A stretch of DNA of 64,000 bases, taken from positions 3,742,676-3,806,675 of the forward strand of contig NZ_CP147012.1 of assembly GCF_037126285.1 (NCBI RefSeq). The letters run 5' to 3'. Both the position numbers and the translations under genes were made by a program. The notes under the pieces were generated by a model, which made no database searches, was not told the origin of the DNA, and saw only the letters and a program-made list of their open reading frames with translations. Position 1 is the stretch's first letter. Every line of letters begins with the position of its first letter. The DNA comes from Bernardetia sp. MNP-M8. Lineage in GTDB: Bacteria > Bacteroidota > Bacteroidia > Cytophagales > Bernardetiaceae. Shown here in pieces: positions 26,169-34,705 of this stretch.

Positions 26169-26251
26169 TTTACTCCTTTAGGAGTTTCATATTGGTAGAA
26201 AAAGAAAGTGTACAAAATGCATTTTACTCCGTAGGAGTTTAATATCGGTAG
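26169..26251. repeat. Two copies of a 30-bp hairpin repeat
   Basis: Copies at 26169-26198 (TTTACTCCTTTAGGAGTTTC, then ATATTGGTAG) and 26223-26251 (TTTACTCCGTAGGAGTTTAA, then TATCGGTAG) share a short ACTCC/GGAGT stem and the same tail. They lie downstream of porQ. Confidence 0.75.
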
Positions 26252-26283
26252 CGTTTGTATTTTTATCAATTCAAAAAAATAAT

Positions 26284-27159
26284 ATGTTAAAAGATATAAT
26301 TAGTAAACTTCGCAAATACGAGGTTTTGATTCGCAAAGCAGTCAATACAAGTATGCAGGGTGAAAGTCATTCTGTTTTTAAAGGTTCAGGATTAGAATTT
26401 GATGATGTTCGTCAGTACAATTATGGCGACGATGTTCGTACTATCAATTGGAATATCTCGGCAAAAGGACATGGCGCATATATCAATACTTACAAAGAGG
26501 AAAAAGAACAAAACGTTTTTTTTGTGCTTGATGTTAGTGCTTCTCAGCGTGTAGGAGCGCAAGGACTGCAAAAACTGGATATTGGAAAAGAAATTTGTGG
26601 CGTTTTAACCATTTCTGCTTTGCGTGAACAAAGTTCGGTAGGACTTCTTTGTTTTAGTGATAAAAGAGAGCGTTATGTACGTCCAGATAAAGGAAACCGA
26701 CAAGCAGCCCAGATTTTGAAGGTGATTTTTGATTTGAATCCTACTTCTGACCAAACCAACCTCACTAAAGCCATTACGATGGCAATGAATATCATTAAAC
26801 GAAAAAGTGTAATGATTTTGGTTTCAGATTTTATTGATGAAAATTATGAAGCTGCGCTAAAAGGAGTTGCCAAACAGCACGATTTGATTTGTATTCATTT
26901 GGGCGACCCAAGAGAACAAGATTTGCCACAACTCGGTATCGTTCAGATTTATGATAAAGAATCTGGAAAATCAGTTTGGGTAAATACTTCATCAAAAGAA
27001 TATCGTCAGCATTTTGAGAAACAGTTTACACAAAAAAGAGAAGAGTTAGAAAACCTTTGTAAACGCTATGGAGCAGATTATTTGTATTTGAGTACACACG
27101 ATGATTATGTTCCTAAGTTGATAAAGCTTTTCAAACTGAGAAAGACGAGAAGAAAATAA
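26284..27159 (+). CDS. DUF58 domain-containing protein
   Basis: This is a 291-residue soluble protein with the DUF58 signature near the N-terminus: KGSGLEFDDVRQYNYGDDVRTINWNISA, including the invariant Asp/Arg/Trp pattern, followed by a von Willebrand A-like fold with the MIDAS-like VLDVSASQRVG and SDFIDENYE. DUF58 proteins are usually encoded next to MoxR ATPases and are thought to take part in envelope or protein-complex assembly; no MoxR gene is next to it here. Full length. A second repeat pair separates it from porQ. Confidence 0.88.
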   Translation: MLKDIISKLRKYEVLIRKAVNTSMQGESHSVFKGSGLEFDDVRQYNYGDDVRTINWNISAKGHGAYINTYKEEKEQNVFFVLDVSASQRVGAQGLQKLDIGKEICGVLTISALREQSSVGLLCFSDKRERYVRPDKGNRQAAQILKVIFDLNPTSDQTNLTKAITMAMNIIKRKSVMILVSDFIDENYEAALKGVAKQHDLICIHLGDPREQDLPQLGIVQIYDKESGKSVWVNTSSKEYRQHFEKQFTQKREELENLCKRYGADYLYLSTHDDYVPKLIKLFKLRKTRRK

Positions 27160-27293
27160 ATTAATTAGAGTCTATTAAATCAGTTTTTTTATCACTATAA
27201 ATTTTTTTTGAATAAAAAAAGCAAGGTAAATTTCTGAAAATCAATAAATTATTAAGTTATATTAAAAAAAGATGAAATTTTTTGTGAATTTTA

Positions 27294-27325
27294 TTTGCAG
27301 AATTAAAAAAGTAGTCTTACCTTTG
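27294..27325 (+). promoter_or_regulatory. Promoter 1 upstream of tRNA-Thr
   Basis: TTTG at 27294-27297, 20 bases before TACCTTTG at 27318-27325, a full match to the Bacteroidota TTTG/TAnnTTTG pattern. About 155 bases of gene-free AT-rich sequence lie between it and the tRNA, so it could also drive a small RNA. Confidence 0.6.
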
Positions 27326-27432
27326 CATTGCATTAAGGGAAACAAAGCAACAAAATAATCAAAAAAAGATAAAAATTGTTGCAAAAGAGTTTTAAAAAAT
27401 AATATTTAACAATAAAATAAATTCTAATTTTA

Positions 27433-27464
27433 TTTGTAAATTAAAAAATAAAAAACTACCTTTG
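27433..27464 (+). promoter_or_regulatory. Promoter 2, directly upstream of tRNA-Thr
   Basis: TTTG at 27433-27436 and TACCTTTG at 27457-27464, 20 bases apart. The predicted start lies about 10 bases before the tRNA, as expected for a tRNA promoter. Confidence 0.7.
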
Positions 27465-27481
27465 TGTTACCAAAAACAAAA

Positions 27482-27554
27482 GCCTTCTTAGCTCAGCTGG
27501 TAGAGCAATTGATTTGTAATCAATAGGTCAACGGTTCGATCCCGTTAGAAGGCT
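27482..27554 (+). tRNA. tRNA-Thr (anticodon TGT)
   Basis: This tRNA brings threonine to ACA-type codons. Cloverleaf: acceptor GCCTTCT/AGAAGGC, D-arm GCTCAGCTGGTAGAGC, anticodon stem ATTGA/TCAAT with loop TTTGTAA (anticodon TGT), T-arm with GGTTCGATCC. The 3' CCA is not encoded. A terminator follows at 27633-27681. Confidence 0.97.
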
Positions 27555-27632
27555 CAATATAGTATTTCAAATGAAAGTTAGAAATATTGAAGTGCTAAAA
27601 AAGTGTAAGAGTGATAAATTGCACAAAATATT

Positions 27633-27681
27633 AAATCCCAATTCAGACTAAATTTATTTAGATTGAATTGGGATTTTTTTT
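27633..27681 (+). terminator. Terminator after tRNA-Thr
   Basis: AAATCCCAATTCA (27633-27645) pairs with the mirrored TGAATTGGGATTT, followed by a run of T residues. Confidence 0.87.
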
Positions 27682-27774
27682 GCCTTTTAACATTTTAGCT
27701 AAACTATTCTAGTTCTTATATTTTGTACCTTTATCGCTCAACAGAAACAATCCAAATAAGCTATTAAAGAAAGA

Positions 27775-29187
27775 ATGAATCATAAAGTAAAATCATTTCC
27801 AAAAAAAAATATTCTCTATTTTATATTTTTTAGTGTTTTATCTATTTCTCTTTTTTCATGTGAGCCAAAAGATGAAATGATTAGTACAGATAAGAGCAAT
27901 AGAATCAGTTTTTCGCCTGATACTGTATTTTTTGATACACTTTATACAGGTTTCGAATCGCCTGTACAGCGTGCTAGTATCAAAAATTTTAATAAAGAAG
28001 CTCTGAATATTTCACGTCTGTATCTTCAAACTGGAGAAAACTCACCTTTTCGTTTGACTATAAATGGAATTAAGAGACAAGAAGCAACAGATATTTTTCT
28101 GAGAGGAAATGATAGTTTACGTATCTTTTTAGATATTATTCCTCCTACATTGAATACTGATGGAATTACCAAATTAGAAGATTTTTTGGTGGTGGAAAGT
28201 AATGGAAATATTGAAAAACTGCCTTTGATTGTGTGGTTACAAGATGGGATTTTATTAGAAGATTCTGTTTTGGATTGTCAGACTGTTTGGAGTGGAAAAA
28301 AGCCATATATTGTTAAAGGCAATGTGTTGGTAGACGAGAATTGTAAACTAACCATAGAAGCAGGTGTAAAAGTGGTTTTTCTGACAGATGCTGCTCTTTT
28401 GGTAGCTGGTTCTTTGGAAATAAATGGAAATTCAACTGAAAATGTAAAGCTAGGAAGTTTTAGAAATGATGGAGCATTTGAAAATGCGTTAGGACAATGG
28501 TTTGGAATCTTGTTTGGAGAAAATAGTAAAAATAATAGAATTTCTTATGCCATGATAGAAAATGCCAAAACAGGAATACGTTTTGGAACGCCTGATAATG
28601 ATACAATTCCAGATTTGGTTATTGAAAATACGATTATCAGAAATATGGCTGACGCTGGTGTTTTTTGTTTGAATTCTGATGTATTGATTCAAAATACACT
28701 TATTCATAATTGTTTGAATCGAACTTTTTCAGCAGGAGCAGGAGGAAATTATTATTTTTATAATAATACGTTTGCCAATTTTGGATTTAATTTTTTTAGA
28801 GAAGAACCTTCTTTTGAGCTTTCAAATACCTTAGCATTTGTAGATACAACAGGAAATGAACAAATTATCAGAGAAGATTTAAAAGCCTATTTTATAAATA
28901 ACATTATTTGGGGAAGTATAGACGAGGAATTGATTTTATTTGCTTCTCCTCAAGCAGGCTTTCAAACATTTTGGAATGCTAATCTTCTGAAAACTAAACT
29001 TGTAGATGCATCATTACCAAATATTTTAAATCAAGATCCAAAATTTGAAGATGCTTTTAATGGAAAGTATGGGTTAGATTCGCTCAGTCCTGCCATAAAT
29101 GCTGGTCTTGATATTGGCTTAGAGATAGATTTGGAAGGCAAAGCCAGAGATTCTAATCCTGATATTGGGGCTTTTGAGAAAGAATAG
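27775..29187 (+). CDS. Lipoprotein with right-handed beta-helix (parallel repeat) fold
   Basis: This is a 470-residue lipoprotein: hydrophobic signal with the lipobox LFSC before EPKDEM. Residues 40-165 form a beta-sandwich-like start (TVFFDTLYTGFESPVQRASIKNF). Then residues 190-400 show the repeating short-strand pattern of right-handed beta-helices (NNRISYAMIENAKTGIRFG, VIENTIIRNMADAGVFCLNS). The C-terminus SPAINAGLDIGLEIDLEGK and NPDIGAFEKE is the closing segment found in many polysaccharide-related beta-helix proteins. It probably binds or cuts a carbohydrate at the cell surface, but no catalytic residues can be pointed out. A single transcription unit. Confidence 0.82.
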   Translation: MNHKVKSFPKKNILYFIFFSVLSISLFSCEPKDEMISTDKSNRISFSPDTVFFDTLYTGFESPVQRASIKNFNKEALNISRLYLQTGENSPFRLTINGIKRQEATDIFLRGNDSLRIFLDIIPPTLNTDGITKLEDFLVVESNGNIEKLPLIVWLQDGILLEDSVLDCQTVWSGKKPYIVKGNVLVDENCKLTIEAGVKVVFLTDAALLVAGSLEINGNSTENVKLGSFRNDGAFENALGQWFGILFGENSKNNRISYAMIENAKTGIRFGTPDNDTIPDLVIENTIIRNMADAGVFCLNSDVLIQNTLIHNCLNRTFSAGAGGNYYFYNNTFANFGFNFFREEPSFELSNTLAFVDTTGNEQIIREDLKAYFINNIIWGSIDEELILFASPQAGFQTFWNANLLKTKLVDASLPNILNQDPKFEDAFNGKYGLDSLSPAINAGLDIGLEIDLEGKARDSNPDIGAFEKE

Positions 29188-29231
29188 TTTTAGAATTACG
29201 AATTTTATTTTTTAAAAGACTTTTTCATTAT

Positions 29232-29260
29232 CGAACGGTTCGTTTTGAGCGAACCGTTCG
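29232..29260. repeat. 11-bp perfect hairpin between two genes
   Basis: CGAACGGTTCG (29232-29242) and CGAACCGTTCG (29250-29260) are exact inverted copies with a TTTTGAG loop. No T run follows on either strand, so this is not a normal terminator; it lies between convergent genes and may be a REP-like element or an operator. Confidence 0.6.
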
Positions 29261-29279
29261 GTAAAAAATTGCAAAGAAA

Positions 29280-29831
29280 CTACTTTTTAGGCAATGTAAC
29301 TCTATAATCAGCAGCTATTTTTCCTTTGCTAATTTTATCTAATTTTCCTTTCAAAAGTTGTTTTCGAAGTGGAGAAAGATAATCAGTAAACAACACACCT
29401 TCAATGTGGTCGTATTCGTGCTGAATAATTCGGGCAGCAATTCCATCAAAAGATTCCTCATGAAGCTCCCAATTTTCATCATAATAACGAATTTTGATAT
29501 TTGGTTTACGAGAAACTTCACCTCTAATCTGTGGAATAGATAAACAACCTTCTTCAAAAGTCCATTCTTCACCTTCTTCTTCCAAAATTTCAGCATTGAT
29601 AAATACTTTTTTGAAGCCGTCTAGTTCTTCATCCATTGCACCACCATCGACAACAAAAATACGTTTTCCAAGACCAATTTGAGGACCTGCCAAGCCTACA
29701 CCACTTGCCGAATACATCGTTTCGAACATATCATTTGCGAGTTCTTTTACATCAATAGAACCATCTTGTTTTATATCAGTTGCTTTTTTACGAAGCACAG
29801 TATGACCATATACGTATATCGGACGAATCAT
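29280..29831 (-). CDS. def: Peptide deformylase
   Basis: This enzyme removes the formyl group from the initiating methionine of new proteins. The 183-residue protein shows all three family motifs: SGVGLAGPQIG (motif 1), EEGCLSIPQ (motif 2, metal-binding Cys) and RIIQHEYDHIEGVLF (motif 3, HEYDH with the two His and the catalytic Glu). The N-terminal MIRPIYVYGHTVLRKKA is typical. It belongs to the Bacteroidota-type short group (no long C-terminal extension). Single gene, divergent from nothing in particular: convergent with the beta-helix gene and followed by a hairpin. Confidence 0.97.
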   Translation of the reverse strand: MIRPIYVYGHTVLRKKATDIKQDGSIDVKELANDMFETMYSASGVGLAGPQIGLGKRIFVVDGGAMDEELDGFKKVFINAEILEEEGEEWTFEEGCLSIPQIRGEVSRKPNIKIRYYDENWELHEESFDGIAARIIQHEYDHIEGVLFTDYLSPLRKQLLKGKLDKISKGKIAADYRVTLPKK

Positions 29832-29906
29832 AATTTCAGATTTTGTTTTTTGAGAATGAAAATAATGACAAAGGTACGGAAAATAAGATTTTTTTGTAAG
29901 AAATAA

Positions 29907-30755
29907 TTAATGCAATTGACCATACGGATGCCATATTCCATAGAAATCTTTTATACCTTCTAATCCTGTTTTTATATTTACGTTTGAAACTTTAGCCTCA
30001 AACTCTTCTATAAAGTCTTTTTCATTAGTGTTTAAGTGAACTGAGACAATATTTGCTATTTTACTAAAAAACTCTACTACTTTCTCCCTATTTCTATTAA
30101 AATCATATTCGCTAATAGTAAAACTAGTAGAATAGTTTTTCCCTTTCAAACGAATTGTAGGAGGAGTGGAAATAGACGAAATATACTCTCCATTTTTCAA
30201 CATTTGAGTATGTTCAAAACCATTGTGGTATATAAATTCAATTTGCTTTATATCAGAAATAGCAATCCTCTTTTTTCTACCAAATCCTTTTTTGATATAA
30301 ATAGCTGTTTCTTTTACTTCAATTCCCTTTGTTTGAAAAGCATTAAAAATAAAAGGAATACTTATTAGCAAACCCACAACTCCCCACAGCAAAGGCATTT
30401 GTATAAAACTAAGTACTAAGGAAATAGAAATAATAAAACTAATAATTCCTGTCGGAACGGCTACAATTAAAGCTGTATTTCCTCCATAACTTTCAGCCGA
30501 AAAAATAACCTGTTCTAGTTTCTTTAATCTTTTGACAAACTTAAAATCCTGTTTAGCAGGAATTTGACTTAACGTTTCAGTTTGATTACAATGCTTTTCT
30601 CCTAAATACTTCCAACTTCCTTCTAAAAAAGCAGACTTACAACTTGCACAAATAACAACTTTATCGCCTTCTTTTATCAAATCCCCAGTAATTGGGTCTT
30701 GACGACTTTCTTGTAAAATAGGACTGTTTGAAAGAATTGTAATTGAATTTGTCAT
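29907..30755 (-). CDS. Membrane protein with zinc-ribbon/RING-like N-terminus and PH-like domain
   Basis: This is a 282-residue protein with an unusual architecture. Residues about 16-50 have a Cys/His pattern (DPITGDLIKEGDKVVICASC, then KHCNQ) like the prokaryotic RING or a treble-clef domain: CxxC with a later HC pair. Two membrane helices follow near residues 95-145 (GIISFIISISLVLSFIQMPLLWGVVGLLISI). The rest (about 150-250) is a basic beta-rich segment (KETAIYIKKGFGRKKRIAISDIKQIEF) resembling PH-like membrane proteins. No catalytic site is evident. In prokaryotic RING proteins the domain is linked to ubiquitin-like or signalling systems, but I see no partner here, so the function is open. 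Confidence 0.75.
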   Translation of the reverse strand: MTNSITILSNSPILQESRQDPITGDLIKEGDKVVICASCKSAFLEGSWKYLGEKHCNQTETLSQIPAKQDFKFVKRLKKLEQVIFSAESYGGNTALIVAVPTGIISFIISISLVLSFIQMPLLWGVVGLLISIPFIFNAFQTKGIEVKETAIYIKKGFGRKKRIAISDIKQIEFIYHNGFEHTQMLKNGEYISSISTPPTIRLKGKNYSTSFTISEYDFNRNREKVVEFFSKIANIVSVHLNTNEKDFIEEFEAKVSNVNIKTGLEGIKDFYGIWHPYGQLH

Positions 30756-31097
30756 ATTTTTATTAAAAAGTAATTTATGAAAGTTATATTTATGTGATTA
30801 ACTCTATCAATATATTCAATGAAAATGTATTTAGAAGAATTATCGTTTTTTTTCGTTCAAAATTGGTAGCTATATCTTTTTCATTTCCAGTAAAATTTTC
30901 TTCAAGTGATTTCATAATTTTTATACAGTTAGTTCTATTGATTACAAAAGTAAATTTATAACCTTTCTTTCAAATTAACGAAAAACCTACCCTCACAAAC
31001 CCAAATCTTGCTAAAATTCTAACCAAAAGGCTATAAATTTGTTACCTTTGTTTAGCGTAAAAAATAATATAGAAATTTACTTCCCTAGAATATAATT
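30756..31097. other. Gene-free stretch upstream of uvrA
   Basis: 342 bases, AT-rich. On the minus strand there is one short possible frame of 41 codons (30790-30915, MKSLEENFTGNEKDIATNFE...) that could encode a small peptide but has no supporting signal. The plus strand contains the uvrA promoter described separately. No hairpin terminator or repeat was seen. Confidence 0.5.
31017..31049 (+). promoter_or_regulatory. Promoter of uvrA
   Basis: CTTG at 31017-31020 and TACCTTTG at 31042-31049 are 21 bases apart, matching the Bacteroidota pattern; the uvrA start is 49 bases further on. No LexA/SOS box was recognised. Confidence 0.55.
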
Positions 31098-34025
31098 ATG
31101 GCATCAGCTACTCCCAAAAAAAACAAAAGTAAGACGACAAAACAATCAAAAAGCAAAACAGAACAAACTAAAACAGTTGTAGATTCTATTCATTCGAATG
31201 GAAATCATCCTAACACAACCGATTTTATAGAGATTTTTGGAGCAAGAGAGCATAATTTGAAAGATATTGATATTTCTTTTCCTCGTCAGCAACTCATTGT
31301 CATTACTGGGATTAGTGGAAGTGGAAAATCGTCGCTTGCCTTTGATACCATTTATGCAGAGGGGCAGCGTCGTTATATGGAGAGTTTTTCGGCGTATGCA
31401 CGTTCTTTTTTGGGAAACTTGGAGCGTCCAGATGTGGATAAAATTAATGGCTTGAGTCCAGTAATTAGCATCGAACAAAAAACGACTTCCAAAAATCCAC
31501 GCTCAACGGTAGGAACGACAACAGAAATTTACGATTTTATGCGCTTGCTTTATGCTCGTGCAGGTATTGCCTATTCGTACAATACAGGTGAACGAATGAT
31601 TCGCCAAACAGAAGAACAGATTTTAGAGATAATTTTTGAAGATTATAAAGATAAAAAATTGGTGCTTCTTGCGCCAGTTGTAAAAGGACGTAAAGGACAT
31701 TATAGAGAGCTTTTTGTACAGCTTCGTAAAAGTGGTTATACAAAAGTTAGAATTGATGGAGAAATAATGGAACTTGTTCCCAAAATGCAAACTGACCGTT
31801 ACAAAACGCACGATATTGAGGTAGTTGTGGACAGAATTATTGTTACCAAAGATGATGAAAAGCGAATCATGGCATCACTCAAAACGGCTATGAAAGTAGG
31901 TAATGGAATTGTGATGGTTCAAGAACATGAGAGTACGAAAGCTCGTTTTTTCTCTCGTTTTTTGATGTGTCCCACTACAGGAATTGCGTATGACGAACCA
32001 GCACCAAATATTTTTTCGTTCAATTCGCCTTATGGAATGTGTCAGACCTGTAATGGTTTGGGCAAAATCGAACAGCTTACTGAAGAGTCTATTATTCCAG
32101 ATGAAACATTAAGTATTAGTAGAGGAGCGATTGCGCCTTTGGGAGAATACCGTGATACGTATTTTTTTAAGAAATTGGCTGCCTTTATGAAAAGTCAAAA
32201 GGTAAATATTACGACTATTTGGAAAGAAATTGATAAGAAAATCCAACAAAAAATACTTTATGGTTCGAAAGAAATTGTAAAAGTAAAAGCCAAGTCTTCT
32301 GACAGAACATGGAACAGTGAATTTGAAGGTGTCATCGATTATTTAGAAAAATATCAATTAGAAAGTGGAAGTTCGAAACAACAATCAAGTTTACAAGATT
32401 ATTTGACCATTACAGTTTGTCCAGATTGTGATGGAGCAAGGCTCAAAAAAGAATCTTTATATTTCAAAATTGCAGACAAAAATATATCTGAATTAGCTCA
32501 AAAAGACATCAATCAGTTAGGAGAATTTTTTGAAAACATTGAAAGCCGTTTGGAAGCAAGACAAAATATTATTGCTGCCGAAATCTTGAAAGAAATTAGA
32601 AAACGAATCGGATTTTTGTTGGATGTGGGTTTGGATTATCTAACCCTTGATCGACCTGTAAGAACGCTTTCAGGTGGAGAAGCACAACGTATTCGTTTGG
32701 CAACTCAAATCGGAACTCAACTTGTCGGAGTTTTGTATATTTTGGATGAGCCAAGTATAGGACTTCATTCAAGAGATAATGTAAAACTGATAAAGGCGTT
32801 ACAAGATTTGCGTGATTTGGGAAATACAGTAATTGTTGTCGAACATGATAAAGATATGATGTTGGCAGCCGATTATTTGATAGACATAGGACCAGGTGCA
32901 GGAAGACATGGAGGACGAGTGGTAGAAGCAGGAACGCCAACCGAATTTTTGAAGGGAAATAGCACAACAGCGCAATATCTAAATAATCAAAAACGCATAG
33001 AAGTTCCGACAGAACGCAGAAAAGGAAACGACAAAGAGCTGGTTTTGAAAGGTGCGATAGGAAATAATTTGAGAAATGTTACAGCACATTTTCCATTGGG
33101 CAAACTGATTTGTATTACAGGCGTTTCAGGTTCTGGAAAATCTACATTGATTCATGACACGCTTTATCCAATTCTGAACAAACATATTTACAGAGGAGTC
33201 AAAACGCCTTTAGAGTATAAAGAAATTGAAGGTTTAAAGAATATTGATAAGGTTATTGAAGTCGATCAGTCTCCTATTGGTCGTACTCCTCGCTCAAATC
33301 CTGCTACTTATACAGGTGTTTTTACAGATATTCGTGCTTTGTTTACACAGCTTCCAGAGGCAAAAGTTAGAGGTTACAAACCAGGGAGATTTTCGTTTAA
33401 TGTAAAAGGTGGACGTTGTGAAGAGTGTGAAGGTGCAGGACGCAAACTTATAGAAATGGACTTTTTGCCAGATGTTCATGTAGAATGTCCGATGTGTAAA
33501 GGAAAACGCTACAACAGAGAAACTTTAGAAATTCGTTTTAAAGGAAAATCTATTGCCGATGTTTTAGATATGAGTGTAGAAGAAGCATCAGAGTTTTTTG
33601 CTAATCAGCCTAATATTTTACGCAGAATCAAAACGCTCAATGATGTTGGTTTGGGTTATATTACTTTAGGACAACATGCCACAACTCTTTCAGGTGGAGA
33701 AGCACAACGAGTAAAACTTTCAAGCGAACTTTCGAAAAAAGACACAGGAAAAACGTTTTATATTCTTGATGAACCTACAACAGGTTTGCACTTTAAAGAT
33801 GTTCAGTTTTTACTAGATGTTTTGGATAAATTGGTAGGAAAAGGAAATACTGTTTTGGTCATCGAACACAACTTAGATGTAATTAAGGTAGCTGATTGGA
33901 TTATAGATTTAGGTTTAGAAGGAGGCGCAGCAGGTGGACAGATTCTAGTAGAAGGAACTCCTGAAAAAGTAGCCAAAAATAAGAAAAGTTATACAGCTAA
34001 GTTTTTGAGAGAGGAATTGAAGTAG
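31098..34025 (+). CDS. uvrA: Excinuclease ABC subunit A (UvrA)
   Basis: UvrA finds DNA lesions and loads UvrB in nucleotide excision repair. The 975-residue protein has two ABC ATPase halves. Half 1: Walker A GISGSGKSSLAFDTI, the first zinc module CPTTGIAYDEPAPNIFSFN and MCQTCNGLG, ABC signature LSGGEAQRIRLATQIG, Walker B LYILDEPSIGLH. Half 2: GVSGSGKSTLIHDTL, zinc-binding CEECEGAGRK with CPMCKGKRYN, signature LSGGEAQRVKLSSELS and YILDEPTTGLHF. The protein is complete. The first 40 residues are a basic, Lys/Ser/Thr-rich extension (KKNKSKTTKQSKSKTEQTK) not seen in E. coli UvrA; it may be a flexible nucleic-acid-binding tail. uvrB is not in the window. Confidence 0.98.
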   Translation: MASATPKKNKSKTTKQSKSKTEQTKTVVDSIHSNGNHPNTTDFIEIFGAREHNLKDIDISFPRQQLIVITGISGSGKSSLAFDTIYAEGQRRYMESFSAYARSFLGNLERPDVDKINGLSPVISIEQKTTSKNPRSTVGTTTEIYDFMRLLYARAGIAYSYNTGERMIRQTEEQILEIIFEDYKDKKLVLLAPVVKGRKGHYRELFVQLRKSGYTKVRIDGEIMELVPKMQTDRYKTHDIEVVVDRIIVTKDDEKRIMASLKTAMKVGNGIVMVQEHESTKARFFSRFLMCPTTGIAYDEPAPNIFSFNSPYGMCQTCNGLGKIEQLTEESIIPDETLSISRGAIAPLGEYRDTYFFKKLAAFMKSQKVNITTIWKEIDKKIQQKILYGSKEIVKVKAKSSDRTWNSEFEGVIDYLEKYQLESGSSKQQSSLQDYLTITVCPDCDGARLKKESLYFKIADKNISELAQKDINQLGEFFENIESRLEARQNIIAAEILKEIRKRIGFLLDVGLDYLTLDRPVRTLSGGEAQRIRLATQIGTQLVGVLYILDEPSIGLHSRDNVKLIKALQDLRDLGNTVIVVEHDKDMMLAADYLIDIGPGAGRHGGRVVEAGTPTEFLKGNSTTAQYLNNQKRIEVPTERRKGNDKELVLKGAIGNNLRNVTAHFPLGKLICITGVSGSGKSTLIHDTLYPILNKHIYRGVKTPLEYKEIEGLKNIDKVIEVDQSPIGRTPRSNPATYTGVFTDIRALFTQLPEAKVRGYKPGRFSFNVKGGRCEECEGAGRKLIEMDFLPDVHVECPMCKGKRYNRETLEIRFKGKSIADVLDMSVEEASEFFANQPNILRRIKTLNDVGLGYITLGQHATTLSGGEAQRVKLSSELSKKDTGKTFYILDEPTTGLHFKDVQFLLDVLDKLVGKGNTVLVIEHNLDVIKVADWIIDLGLEGGAAGGQILVEGTPEKVAKNKKSYTAKFLREELK

Positions 34026-34044
34026 GTTTTTAAACTAAAAAAAT

Positions 34045-34677
34045 ATGATACGCATTGCTCTATTTTTATTGGTGTGCTTTATTGTGTCTTGTCAAACTGA
34101 AAATAATTCTTCTGTCATAGAAAACGATTCAAAAGACAGTGTTATAGTCAGTAACGAAAAATTGAAACCTAAAAAGAATAAATGGGAGGTTTCTGGTGTA
34201 ATTTACAAGAGTGATGATTTTGAAATTGTAGGAGATACCACAATTGACAAGGATAAAATCTACTTTCATAAATTAAAATTCAATCCTTTCATTTGGTTTG
34301 AAGATTTTGAAGTTTCAAAAAAATACAAAGCAAATCAAGCAGCAATTAATTATAAAAGTAATCTGATTGCTAGGCAATATAAAACAATGCTAACCCAAGG
34401 TTATAAAAGTGAAGGGACTAATTTTGCAGGGCATTATTCACTAATTACTTGGGGGTGTGGTGCGCCTTGTGTTCATGGAGCGATAGTAGATGTTATTGAT
34501 GGAAACGTATATGATTTACCACACAGTTCTATTGGTTATGACTTTAGAAAGAATAGTAGAATGTTAATTGTTAATCCTACAGATTCGTCTGGTTTTTATT
34601 CTCATTTTGAGCCAGCTATCTTTATATGGAATGAAAAAAAACACCAACTTGATGAACTAAAGCCGAGGGAAAAATGA
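34045..34677 (+). CDS. Hypothetical lipoprotein
   Basis: This is a 210-residue protein with a lipoprotein signal (LFLLVCFIVSC, Cys17 as the lipidation site) and a Ser/Asn/Lys-rich linker (residues 20-45). The folded part contains EGTNFAGHYSLITWGCGAPC and VHGAIVDVIDGNVYDLP, two nearby Cys that could pair in the periplasm. I have seen related FAGxYxLxxWGCGxxC segments in uncharacterised proteins of several phyla, but no function is known. It starts 20 bases after uvrA and is followed 28 bases later by an SH3-like lipoprotein gene, so it may be read through from uvrA. Confidence 0.75.
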   Translation: MIRIALFLLVCFIVSCQTENNSSVIENDSKDSVIVSNEKLKPKKNKWEVSGVIYKSDDFEIVGDTTIDKDKIYFHKLKFNPFIWFEDFEVSKKYKANQAAINYKSNLIARQYKTMLTQGYKSEGTNFAGHYSLITWGCGAPCVHGAIVDVIDGNVYDLPHSSIGYDFRKNSRMLIVNPTDSSGFYSHFEPAIFIWNEKKHQLDELKPREK

Positions 34678-34705
34678 TTAAAATGACGAGAAAAATCAAT
34701 TTACT

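Noticed and set aside
30790-30915. A 41-codon minus-strand gene
   Set aside because: Length is within chance for AT-rich DNA; no ribosome-binding site, promoter or homology. Mentioned only in the note for that gene-free stretch.
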